NCBI GenBank assembly: GCA_021234155.1
Contig: JAJEKV010000039.1
Location: 9,685,077-9,749,076 of the forward strand
Reading direction: 5' to 3'
Origin: Isoetes taiwanensis
Taxonomy: Eukaryota; Streptophyta; Lycopodiopsida; Isoetales; Isoetaceae
Length of the DNA: 64,000 nt
Shown here: positions 9,789 to 18,989 of the stretch, one piece after another
Layout: the number at the start of each line of letters is the position of its first letter
Numbering within the stretch: position 1 is the first letter of the stretch
Made by a program: the position numbers and the translations under genes
Notes under the pieces: generated by a model
Database searches by the model: none
Seen by the model: the letters and a program-made list of their open reading frames with translations, nothing else
What the model was told of the DNA's origin: nothing

Positions 9789-11899
9789 GCCTGTAATGAT
9801 GGCTTATTGTTGTTGGATTTTTTTTTTAATCAATTAGCTTTTTTCTTATTGTTGGTTCTATGAAGTATTTCGATTTCGAAATGATCATGGACGGTTTGTA
9901 CTTGGCAATGTCCTTGGTCATTTTTTCAATCGACATGATTTACTGACAACGTGATCATGCCTCGACATTTGTCGTCTGGCCTATGTAGGTTTTGTCATTA
10001 TCTTTGCATCGTATGGAACAATGGTTATTAACTTGATTGTTATTTAAGAAAGAAATGTTTAAATATATTTGTGTTCCTATTGATTGTATATTGTAAGAGC
10101 ATTTGTAACAAATAAGACATTTGTAAATAATTTATGGTTTGAATTTTACCTGCGCATGTCGTACTTTAGGGTAAAACTTTGCTCAATCAAGCGGCTATTT
10201 TTTAACGATAACCTAATCTCAAAGCAATGTTTTAGTCATAAAAGGAAACCCAACATAAAGAAGCATCTCGCACAATCTTCATTCACATGCTTGTGCTAGT
10301 ACTGATGACAGAATGAAGAGAGAGAGAGAGAGAGAAACGGAAAACATTTCTTTATAATTCAAAGCCTATGCCTGTCACAAAAAGTAATTTGATTCTAGAA
10401 CCTGACAGTTCGAACAAACTGGTTGAGGCCATCTCCATAACGCGACATTTTCAATAAGATTATTGTCATGCAGTTTTGAACGTATGAGTTCTAGACATGA
10501 ATTCTAGATAACAGGTGCAATAACTTTTAAGAACTTTGAATCGTAATGAAGAAATATGGCATAAGTGACTATATTGTGCTTGAGCATTGAAGCTTACCAA
10601 AGCAACCTCAAGAGATAGAACAAGAAGCAAGCACAAGATATTCTCTCTTCCATGGATACATGACTAACATGTGATAGTTTGATAGCATCTTCAGACATAT
10701 TCAAAATGTGTAGTTTTTCCAGGTTACACAGCTCTTAATTGGAGCAAATGGCATGATTCTTCTTTCTTTGTGAATAACGAGTCTTATACAAGATATAGTC
10801 ATGCTCAAATTATATCTGAACGACAAGAAACTAAAGATGTCGATGCAGATATAAGATTCTTATGTTGCTTGTTGGAAGAACCCTAAAACGCCAACGAAAA
10901 TATGGGAATTAATGACATGGAAAATATAAATATTGCTTCAACTCAAGCCCTAAAGCATTGTCCCTACATTGTATCAAATCTGCTTAAGCATGGTATTATC
11001 AAGGTTATACGTAGATGGCTTTTCCTCTATGGTCTTCAGGCTTCGTTTAAAAATTTTATATCTGGTCTTGAGCTTATTTTCTATCTCATCTCTTTGGCCT
11101 CAAAGTCCTCAAGACTTTATATATGACAATTTGGGGTTTGATATCTTAAATAAGGTAAGTTGCTCCACAATTCTAAAGATTTGGTTGTCTAAGTCAATGA
11201 AAATGCAATTGTAGTCTGCCTCATAGTGTTATATATTAAAAACAAGGAAGATCACTCACAATTATTAATTACAGCTCTGTGCATTCTATGCATGATCTTA
11301 TGTAAATCCTTCCATACTATTTTGCTGGGGCATGTGCATTAAAGACATTGAATAAAGACATTCTTTTTGGAATATCCAAACCAACATATACTTGGGCGTT
11401 GGAGGTGAGATGAGGCTATTCCAATTGCACTGCTGCAAAATTTCCAGAAACAACCTTTCAACCTCGATATTCCTTTCAACCTCGGTATTGTGGGAGGCAC
11501 AAATTTTCTCACTGTTCTTGAACCAAAATGTAAATGATTACGAAATGAGACAATGTAATCATGCTTATAATACAAGCAATAAATAGAAAATTATTGAGAA
11601 GAATGAAATGCTCAGTGATGCCAAAATATGGATGTCCTCCACAATTCTGCACTGAACTTGTCAGAATGGCAACAACTGCAAATTGACTGAAAGCAAGTTT
11701 TGTATTGCAAACATTGTGTTGCTCCAGTAACATAAACATATCAGTTGGAACCAGGCACTGGTCAAGAAGAGTATTTTCTACAATTCTTCCTATAGTTATT
11801 CCTAACATGCTGCCAACAAATGCACCTAAAAACTGAGATATCAATTTACATAGATTTGCAATAAACATTGAAAGAAATTTCCTTTCAAATAAATCCCAG
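9789..11899. other. Intergenic, no recognised gene; (GA)n microsatellite at 10315-10335
   Basis: AT-rich sequence with only short unassignable frames. A minus-strand frame at 11868-11509 (119 codons, hydrophobic) lies just downstream of the receptor-kinase remnant but shows no motif I can name. Confidence 0.5.
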
Positions 11900-11904
11900 A
11901 GAGA

Positions 11905-12372
11905 CTACAAGAGATATGGATTGATTCTCCCTGTGCCAAGGACGGGCTTAGCAAGACCAAAATCTGCCTTGAATTTCGAGTCCAAGAGTATATTATTAGA
12001 TTTCAAATCCCTGTGGACGACTCTAGGATTGCAGCCATAGTGCAGATAGCAGAGACCATTGGCAGCTTGCAAGACAATAACATATCTACAACAAGCAGGC
12101 TCTTCTTCTTGCCATGTAGCAGGTCTCCCAAGCTGCCATAAGGCATGTATTCGTAAGAGAGCAAGCTTTCATCATCATTTGAACAAAAACCTAACAACTT
12201 GACAATATCTTTATGCCTTATTTTGCCAGGGTTTCGAATCTCTGGAGAGAAGCCATGATCATCATATGCACCATTTCTGAAACCAAGGCCAGCCTTAAAA
12301 GCTTCTTAACAGCAATCACAACTCCAACTGGCATCTGACATCTCTCATGCAGCTCCATCTTGGCCTATAAGT
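11905..12372 (-). pseudogene. Receptor-like kinase pseudogene, kinase subdomains II-VII
   Basis: Across three minus-strand frames the kinase landmarks appear in order: 'VIAVKKL' (beta-3 lysine), '[18 protein letters not shown]' and '[17 protein letters not shown]' (hinge), then '[20 protein letters not shown]' (catalytic loop, Lys and Asn retained) and 'ADFGLAK'. The wording is typical of LRR receptor-like Ser/Thr kinases of plant membranes (CLV1/HSL type). At least two frameshifts separate the blocks, there is a stop soon after DFG, and no ectodomain or transmembrane segment is seen. It is a decayed copy. The exact subfamily is uncertain. Confidence 0.8.
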
Positions 12373-12934
12373 TGTCCTCATGTAGACATGTAAGCACATG
12401 TCTACATCCAGATCTAACTTCTGAAAGCTGATCAGTCTCCAAAGTTGTGCACCAAAGGAAAATATAAGCATTCTCATTTCCTGCAACACAAAACATAGAA
12501 CTCACAGCAAACATATAGCAAAAGCAAAGATGGATCCCAATACTGCAGAGCCGGTTCCGCTCAAAGATTTCTTCCAATCTCCATGCCTATTCGATTGTCC
12601 AAAGCACCAGAACATGGCGTCTGCAATCCTCTGCCACAGTTTAGTGCATTGCCCATAGAACAACTTACGTTAAAATAGTCAAACTGGCCATCAGTAGGAA
12701 CTGCTATGAAAAATATACAAAAGCTAGACTCTGCGGTCTGTTGAGCTGATTAGGTATTTGTCCATGCACGGGTGAAGAAATGCAAGAGGCATGCTGTCCA
12801 AGCTACCTGAGATTATTTTGGCTAAGTTCTAAGTAGATCCTATGCACTTACCAAGCTCCAAATGCTACCTTAAACCTCTTGACAACCATATCCAGTTGCT
12901 TTCCCTAATTATCCACCAGATGTGCATAGAAAGG

Positions 12935-12945
12935 CCATCTTGTTG
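12935..12945 (+). repeat. 11-bp target site duplication, left copy
   Basis: CCATCTTGTTG, repeated exactly at 13427-13437 on the other side of the TIR element. Confidence 0.85.
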
Positions 12946-13426
12946 GGGCGCCCGTATATCGAGTCCGGGATGTGGTATTTCCGGACATTTTTTGTGGTGT
13001 TTCCGGCCATCCGATATCAGCCAAGTGGTATTTCCGGCCAAAAAAGTGGTGTTTCTGGCCAAAAAATGTGGTGTTTCTGGCCAAAAATATGGTGTTTCTG
13101 GCCAAAAAGTGGTATTTCTGGCCAAAAACCAAGCGCGAAACTGCGCGGCGAAGTCAAAATCTTTGGCCGGATCCTTCTTGCAGCTCCCTGAACGGCTTGA
13201 AATGCTTCAAAAGCCCTTCCAATCGCTTTGTCTTCCTCTTTAACACTAGTTTGATGAAGAGAGGAAGTGATTTGAGCTCAGATAGAGCCAGATCAAGCAA
13301 ACAATGACCTAAAACAGCTGATTATGGGCTTAAAACTGTGAAGTGCACAGTGGCTGATAACGGGTGGCCGGAAACACCACAAAAAAAGTCCGGAAATACC
13401 ACATCCCGGACTCGATTTACGGCGGT
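12946..13426. mobile_element. 481-bp non-autonomous TIR element (Mutator-like MITE) with internal tandem repeats
   Basis: Ends are inverted over about 70 bp. The left arm (12955-13024) reads ATCGAGTCCGGGATGTGGTA ... GTTTCCGGCCATCCGATATC, and the reverse complement of 13350-13420 matches it with a few changes. It is bounded by an exact 11-bp duplication, a length typical of Mutator-like elements (usually 8-11 bp). The centre holds a ~25-bp repeat array. There is no transposase, so it must have been moved in trans. It sits inside the exon described at 12831-13650. Confidence 0.8.
13026..13130. repeat. Five ~20-25-bp tandem repeats (GTGTTTCTGGCCAAAAA)
   Basis: Units GTGGT(A/G)TTTC(C/T)GGCCAAAAA follow one another inside the TIR element. 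The same word GTGGTGTTTCCGGCC occurs in the TIR, so the array appears to have grown from the terminal repeat. Confidence 0.8.
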
Positions 13427-13437
13427 CCATCTTGTTG
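13427..13437 (+). repeat. 11-bp target site duplication, right copy
   Basis: CCATCTTGTTG, identical to 12935-12945. Confidence 0.85.
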
Positions 13438-13714
13438 CACCCTCACCACTGAATGGATTTGGAGCAATCCTGACATCCACATATCCCATTGTTTCGCAGT
13501 CAAGACTTCCTCCAGAGCCTATCTTTGCCTGCAGGTCATCCAGGCTTCTGCAGCACTTAGATTTATACCGCTTCCCTAATTGTGACGGGATCAAGTCAAT
13601 ACATGCTTCCTCGACGAGTTTTGGGATGTTGGGGCTTTAGAACAGGTAAAAACTGCATATTACAAGAGCCAGATCAATCCCATGCTTGAGCGAGGCCCCA
13701 AGAGTACCCGTAGA

Positions 13715-13965
13715 CATATTTACCTCTGAAGAAGCGCAGACTCATTGCGTCCATTCGCACAGGTGATCACTCCCTTCGCATTGAGATAGGTAGATGGATC
13801 AAAGAAGCATGAGAGCACAGGCTATGTCAGTTTGCCAGCTGAAACTTATTAAAGACGAGTGCCATATTCTTCAGCACTGCCCATCATTTAGACCTATTAG
13901 GGCGTGCTATGATAGAGTTGATTCTGCCTAGCCAGCCAATTCATGTGATGCTACATATAGCTTTA
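13715..13965 (+). pseudogene. LINE ORF2 C-terminal zinc-finger fragment
   Basis: Plus-strand frames give 'RRRLIASIRTGDHSLRIEIG' followed, after a frameshift near 13840, by 'KLIKDECHILQHCPSFRPIR'. The arrangement of a basic segment, (S/D)H-LR-E-GRW, C-x2-C-type residues, then E/D-x-H-x2-x2-CP-(F/Y)-x2-x-R matches the C terminus of LINE ORF2 proteins. It aligns with the LINE at 47.9-48.0 kb in this window ('VEDEVHTLLSCPAY'). The reverse transcriptase portion is absent, so this is an old truncated copy. Confidence 0.55.
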
Positions 13966-14997
13966 GAGGGGATATTGGGATCATATCTCTAAGAGATGAT
14001 GGATATGTGCACCCTCTTGCGTCCCCCACATTAGAGAAAATACACATTAGCTTTTAGCTCTGGCCAATCAGAGATGAGTACCCTTGTTCTTAATCTATAA
14101 CTACATGACATGGCTATTGCCTAATCTACCAAAGTGGGCATGCTTTTCCATGCCCAACGGATACTCAAATCCCTAAGATTTCCTAAGCCCCATATGCCTT
14201 GATTTTTGTCCTTCACAATTTCTCGAACCAAGTGATACTCAATCGAATCCATTTTCCACTTACCATTTTGTCCTTGTGCTTCCTTATTCCCTATACCTCA
14301 TTCATTCCTTGTGCAACCGGAACTATTCCTTGCTCTGTCTCCATCTTTCTGCTTCCTTCTCTACTTTTTCTCTGGCACGCTGCTTGAGGTCTGCATGAAA
14401 TCTCACTCTGGTAAGTTTCCATTTGATGCTTTGTGTTTTTGGTGGATTCTAAGATACATTTTTTCTTATGTCTTTTGTAGATCATGTTTGATTGTAAGCA
14501 ATGATAGTCATTTTGCAAAGGCCTAGTCATGCTCTTAGTGCATCTAAGGTGTATGTCGTAAATGCGTTAGATACCCAGGTCTCTCTTGCATTTCTCTGAT
14601 ACATAAGATGATTAAAAGCTCTTTCAGTTATGACAGTTCAATGAGGTGGTCGATTGTATAAACTTTGCTAGAAATATATGATGTTAGTTGATTTTAAGAT
14701 GTTGGAAATGATTTGATCTTGAATATATGTTTTTCTTAAGTTGAGTAGATCTGATTCATCATGATTGCCATGTGACATCATTTTTGAAATCCTTCATTCT
14801 TTTCACGTAAGTGGCCTTCCAAACAACCTTCGTCTATTATTTCTAGAGCTGGTATAACTTGACAGAAATATAGGTCTTCCATGTATTTTCGATGCAAGGG
14901 TCCAATTGATTTGGAGGGGAGGTCATTATGAAACTAGGAATATAGATTCCTTCTAATCCTCTATAATTTTACAAATAGTCAAGAAAACTGGTCTTCT

Positions 14998-15440
14998 TTA
15001 GGATCTGCTTTTGCAGCAATCTATGATTAGTGATCTCATCACAATTTTAGAATAACCTATAATATTAGAACAACCTCCCAACATTGGAATTTGTTTCTTG
15101 GGATTTCTGGCAAGACTTCTTCCACTTAATATATCGGTAAATATGATCTCAAAAGAAAATGCATCTGCCTTTATTGTGTAAAATTCTCCGTAGTAAATGC
15201 TTGCTTCTAGTGTCATGTAGAAGCCAATTGCAACTAGTGGACACAAGTTAGGATTTCTATTTTTGAGCCTTTTCCATGTGGACATTAGCTATCTCAGATT
15301 CTACAGTAGATTCCACAACATGCACGTTTTCAAGTTCTAGAGCTCTCAATTTTTCTGTTACACTATTCAATTCATTACCCTGAAGAGAATTAGGAGGAGT
15401 TAACTGCCTCAAATCAACATTGATAAATTCCACATGAATA
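14998..15440 (-). pseudogene. Receptor-like kinase pseudogene, kinase subdomains VIII-X
   Basis: The minus-strand frame contains 'GFYMTLEASIYYGEF' then 'IKADAFSFEIIFTDILSGRS', a degraded form of GYMAPE ... TIKADVFSFG-I-TEI-SGR from plant receptor-like kinases. The APE motif has become TLE and the invariant Gly after SF is lost. A further coding-like stretch upstream (15440-15290; 'ALELENVHVVESTV') is in another frame. The segment complements the kinase lobe found at 11.9-12.4 kb on the same strand but is not obviously the same copy. Confidence 0.6.
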
Positions 15441-15584
15441 AGGACATCAGCTTATCAGCTCATTTGTCGCTTCTACCCCCCATGTGAGTCTGTCTTAATG
15501 ATGAGTAGGCTTTTGGACCTATTTCCTCCATGAGACCTTTGCATCCTCTAATCCATTACTTTGGTAAGTTTTTTTGTCGTGTAG

Positions 15585-15850
15585 GATGTTAGTGGAGCTT
15601 TGTGGCTCGAGTAGCATTAGCTTTGTGGCTCATGTGTTGCTCTTATTGTGGCATTATAACTTTGTGAGAGCTTTATGGCTCGTATTTATTTTTAGTGGAG
15701 CATTGTGGCTCGAGCAGCATTGGCATTGTGGCTAATATATGGCTCATGTTGTGCTTTAGTGAAGCATTGTGGCTCAGGAAGCACTAGCACAGTGGCTAAT
15801 ATGTGGCGTTCATGTTGTGTAACATTGTGGCTCATGCTGTATTTTAGTGG
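15585..15850. repeat. Degenerate GTGGCTC tandem repeats
   Basis: The words ATTGTGGCTC and TTTGTGGCTC with variable spacers recur about ten times on the plus strand. Further short repeats (GCCTA(A/G)TATAGT) follow at about 16050-16100. No protein is evident. Confidence 0.6.
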
Positions 15851-17039
15851 AATATCCATGTCTGCATCTTCTTGTCTATCTACTTGTTTGCCTTGTTTTT
15901 TCCTTCCAAGCCCAGTAGTACCTCGTATATTTATTGTGAAAGACCATCATATCCTTTGTGCCGAGTATTGATGAGCTTGTGACTCTCTTGCATATGGATG
16001 ATTTATGTATGACGACACTTGCGCAAGTGGTTGGTTGTGAGTTTGAAGGCCCTCATGCCTAATATAGTTGGTTGTAAAAGGCCCTCGTGCCTAGTATAGT
16101 CGATTGTGAGATTATGGCCATCGAGTCAGTGGATAGTTGGAGATTGTCAACCATGCGCCAGGCATTTGATTGTGTGGTTCTCATATATATATGGTTGATC
16201 TAACACTCTCACTTCACCTGCAGGTTGATAGTTCATGGGCTTCTAGTATTTCTGTAAATACATACTGCTTGAAAAGATTCTCTAGCAAGGGATTATTCGA
16301 GATATACATTTGTCCAATATATGAGCTGAAGAAACATCTCAGAACCCATAACAAGAAAAGACATGCTTCTGCAAGGAATTATTATCTTGGAAATCCAAAG
16401 TATTTATCAGAAAATGTATAGTATTTGTGCATGTCATTTCTGCTACAATTTTTTTTTTTTGTGGCAAAAAGCCATTGATGATGCATGAGATGAAGATTAG
16501 TTGTTCAAGTGGTTCTTTTTATATAAAGCTTTAAAACAACAGTATTGCTCATCTTCTTGTTGACAAAATTCTGATCTCATCCCAGGGGCTTAACAAGCTT
16601 AGAAGTACATAGTTGTGTTTGAGATTAGCAAGGAATTTATAAAGATGATTCTCGAATAAGGACTCGCGTGAAAACAGACAAAAGCTTTAGCTAGGCTTTT
16701 CATTCATCAGCAGAATTCTACAATGGTTGAGAGTGGGTAGCTGCACATTTGCAAGCTACCCACAATGAAAAAACACATGGAATATCCAGTTATATCATCT
16801 GGACCCCAAAAAAATTCTACAGATGTCGGTTAAGTGTACCTGCTGAGAGCTTATCGCCAGGATTAAAAAACCCTGCCCTTTTGGGTTTTCGAGGAAAAAC
16901 CCTAGTAATAAGCCCTCGGGAAAGGGCCTGGACACCGCGTAAGGCTGCAAAAAAATGCTCTCACAAAGAAACCCATGAAGCCTGAAGAAGACGGAGTCGC
17001 ACATCCCACTGTACCTGCACATCAACAAATTAGAACACA

Positions 17040-17160
17040 AAGATAAGAAAACAACAACCTCAAAAAGCGAGAGGCTGGTCACGCATGCCACACGACAAAG
17101 AACAACTTCGAAAAAGCGAGGGGCTGGTCACGCGTGCCACGCGACAAAAAACAACATTTG
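17040..17160. repeat. Short tandem duplication
   Basis: The segment AAAAAGCGAG(A/G)GGCTGGTCAC followed by GC(A/G)TGCCAC(A/G)CGACAAA and ACAAC occurs twice, ~55 bp apart (about 17060-17105 and 17112-17155). Confidence 0.75.
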
Positions 17161-17186
17161 CAATAATGTACACATTAAGGGAGGAT

Positions 17187-17350
17187 GGTGGGAGTCAAGG
17201 GAACTGCTGAGAGAGGAGAAAACGCCATGAGAAGTCGATGAAGAACCTACAAGAAATAGCAATCCCCAAACGAACCAGAGCCCCAAAAAATGCATGCATG
17301 CATGCAAGAGATGCATGCTCGCCCATTCGAGAATACCGATTCGATGGCTC
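17187..17350 (+). repeat. Direct repeat, copy 1
   Basis: About 165 bp repeated at 17569-17750 with ~90% identity. Both copies begin GAGTCAAGGGAACT and contain CGAACCAGAGCCCC, a run of GCATGCATGCATGCAAGAGA and a segment ending GGCTCGGAT(T/C)GATGGCAT. The GCATGC run differs in length between copies. Confidence 0.85.
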
Positions 17351-17568
17351 GGATTGATGGCATTCTCAAATAAGAGCTCGCACGAAAACAGACAAAAGCT
17401 CCCGACAAAAAGAAAACTTCTTATCAAAACGGGAATGAGGTCGAAGGTTCAAGGATGGCCAAAAAAAGGGACAAGATCGGGGAAGAACACATTCCAACAT
17501 GGAAAAAGACGCCAAACTGTCAAACCATGCAGGGAGAAGCCCCTTCCCTGCCTGGTATCAAAAAAAGA

Positions 17569-17750
17569 GAGTCAAGGGAACTATTAAGAGAGGAGAAAAC
17601 GCCGATGAGAAGTCGATGAAGAACCTGCAAGAAATAGCGATTCCCAAACGAACCAGAGCCCCAGAAAATGCATGCAATACATGCATGCATGCAAGAGATG
17701 CATGTTCGTCCATTGAGAATACCGATCCGATGGCTCGGATCGATGGCATT
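17569..17750 (+). repeat. Direct repeat, copy 2
   Basis: Second copy of 17187-17350, about 380 bp downstream. A small insertion lengthens the GCATGC run. Confidence 0.85.
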
Positions 17751-17978
17751 ATTGATATGATCGAGAGTTGAAACACATTTTGTATACAAAATTCTTCTAA
17801 CTATATTGGATAGAAGTATGTAACTTTGTACCGAGTTATTATTACAAATATTGCCATCTTTAGAGTCTTGCACATCAAAAATAATTTATCTCAGATATAC
17901 ACAAATCATGGATCAGCGTTAGATAAGCAAAAACAAAAGATATCAAAGAAAAAATATATGTAATACACATGTATATGT

Positions 17979-18137
17979 AACAGACTTTAAGCTTTGCCAT
18001 TGTCATTCATTGGTGACTTATAGCTTTGCATTACAATATTATGACTAGTGCTTTGACATTAGCTATAGAGGATAAAATATGGACAAAGGCAGCCAATAGA
18101 TAATTGCCATTGGCAAGGGTGTGGAGTCGAAGAAACA
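17979..18137 (+). repeat. ~160-bp direct repeat shared with the 3' flank of the P450, copy 1
   Basis: Starts GTAACAGACTTTAAGC and runs to GTGTGGAGTCGAAGAAACAA. It is about 96% identical to 25679-25843. Copy 1 stops abruptly at 18137, where chromodomain-type gypsy sequence begins, so it was cut by, or joined to, that element. Confidence 0.85.
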
Positions 18138-18565
18138 AGCTCATCCTTGTAACAAGCTCGACTACCGGTGCTTGGGCCGCCATCGGATCATTGAACGAGC
18201 TTTCTGTCTGGAGCTTCCACCCTCAGTTCAACTTCACCCAGTGTTCCACGTATCTTTGTTGGAACCCTATATGGCGAATTCATTTCTAGATCGAATACCT
18301 CCACCACCACCACCAGTGGAAATTGATGATCATGAGGAGTTCGAGGTTCGAGAGGTTCTAAACTCCAAGTTTCTTCGTTGGTGTTTGTATTACTTGCTCG
18401 ATTGAGAAGGATACTCACCAAGTGATAGAACTTGGGAGCCTACTGAGAATCTGACTAATGCTCCTGCCAAAATTGCGGAGTTTCACCGATGTTACCCGAA
18501 TAAGCCAAGTTTGAGTATTCCGGCCCTAGCTCCGAGGACTTGTCGCCGTTGTAGGAGGGGGATAG
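18138..18565 (+). pseudogene. Orphan gypsy integrase tail and chromodomain
   Basis: Translates as 'PCNKLDYRCLGRHRIIERAF', 'LHPVFHVSLLEPYM' and, after a Pro run, a chromodomain-like 'EEFEVREVLNSKFL ... YYLLD-EGYSPSD'. It is homologous to 21900-22320 of the main copy. A TGA replaces the conserved Trp before EGY, and frames shift. Chromodomains at the integrase C terminus direct chromovirus insertion towards particular chromatin. Confidence 0.75.
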
Positions 18566-18985
18566 TGTGGCGGCTATACGAATATTTGTATCATATGAAT
18601 ATTATACTCGTATATATAAAAGAATACATGGATGCAAAAGAATAGAACCTGGGAGTCTGCCGAGAATCTGACTAATGCTCCGGATAATTACGCAGTTTCA
18701 TCGATGTTACCCGGATAAGCTACGTTTGAGTACTCCGGCCCCAGCTCCCAGGACTCGTCACCATCGTAGGAGGAGGATGGTATGACCATATGAGTATCTT
18801 ATACTCGTATGTACAAAAGAGATCGTCACAGGGATGCAAAAGGATAGTTACACAAGACAGGATTTGAATTTGTAACCTTCTAATTGCAAGTCACACACCT
18901 TTGTCAAGTGCGCTACCATGCTTATTAAAGATATTCTCTCATGTCTTTTTCATATGCGGGCCTATTTTCAGGAGGTTCTAGCTTC
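18566..18985 (+). repeat. Duplicated gypsy 3' tail and truncated LTR
   Basis: A ~215-bp unit (end of the pol frame plus a ~65-bp AT-rich palindromic stretch around TATACTCGTATATAC) occurs twice in tandem. LTR sequence follows, matching 22560-22790, and stops near 18985 at TTCTAG. The same two-unit arrangement is present at 22200-22640, so the duplication predates the copies. Confidence 0.65.
18847..18917 (-). repeat. tRNA-like module (A/B-box-like), left copy
   Basis: On the minus strand this starts GGTAGCGCACTTGAC and ends with GGTTACAAATTCAAATCC, like the right part of a tRNA D arm followed by a T-arm/B-box. It is homologous to 22641-22714. It lies within the LTR-like segment. It cannot fold as a complete tRNA, so it is better read as tRNA-derived repeat sequence. 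Confidence 0.45.
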
Positions 18986-18989
18986 GAGT

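Larger units (their letters stand above)
12831..13650 (-). pseudogene. Disrupted exon, possibly alpha-kinase-like, split by a TIR element
   Basis: On the minus strand a frame runs from about 13650 through 'LIPSQLGKRYKSKCCRSLDD' and 'VDVRIAPNPFSGEGATRW', is cut by the 481-bp element at 13426-12946, and resumes after its 11-bp target duplication with 'PFYAHLVDN', a TAG stop, then 'GKQLDMVVKRFKVAFG' and a GTAAGT donor. The order P-F--GA-R--FYA ... VVKRFK faintly resembles the start of atypical alpha-kinase domains (nucleotide-binding loop, then the beta-3 lysine). That identification is weak. The insertion and the stop make it a pseudogene here. Confidence 0.35.

Noticed and set aside
17294-17873. 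Possible gene on either strand around the GCATGC runs
   Set aside because: Frames coincide with two direct repeats and read similarly on both strands; no motif or intron evidence.
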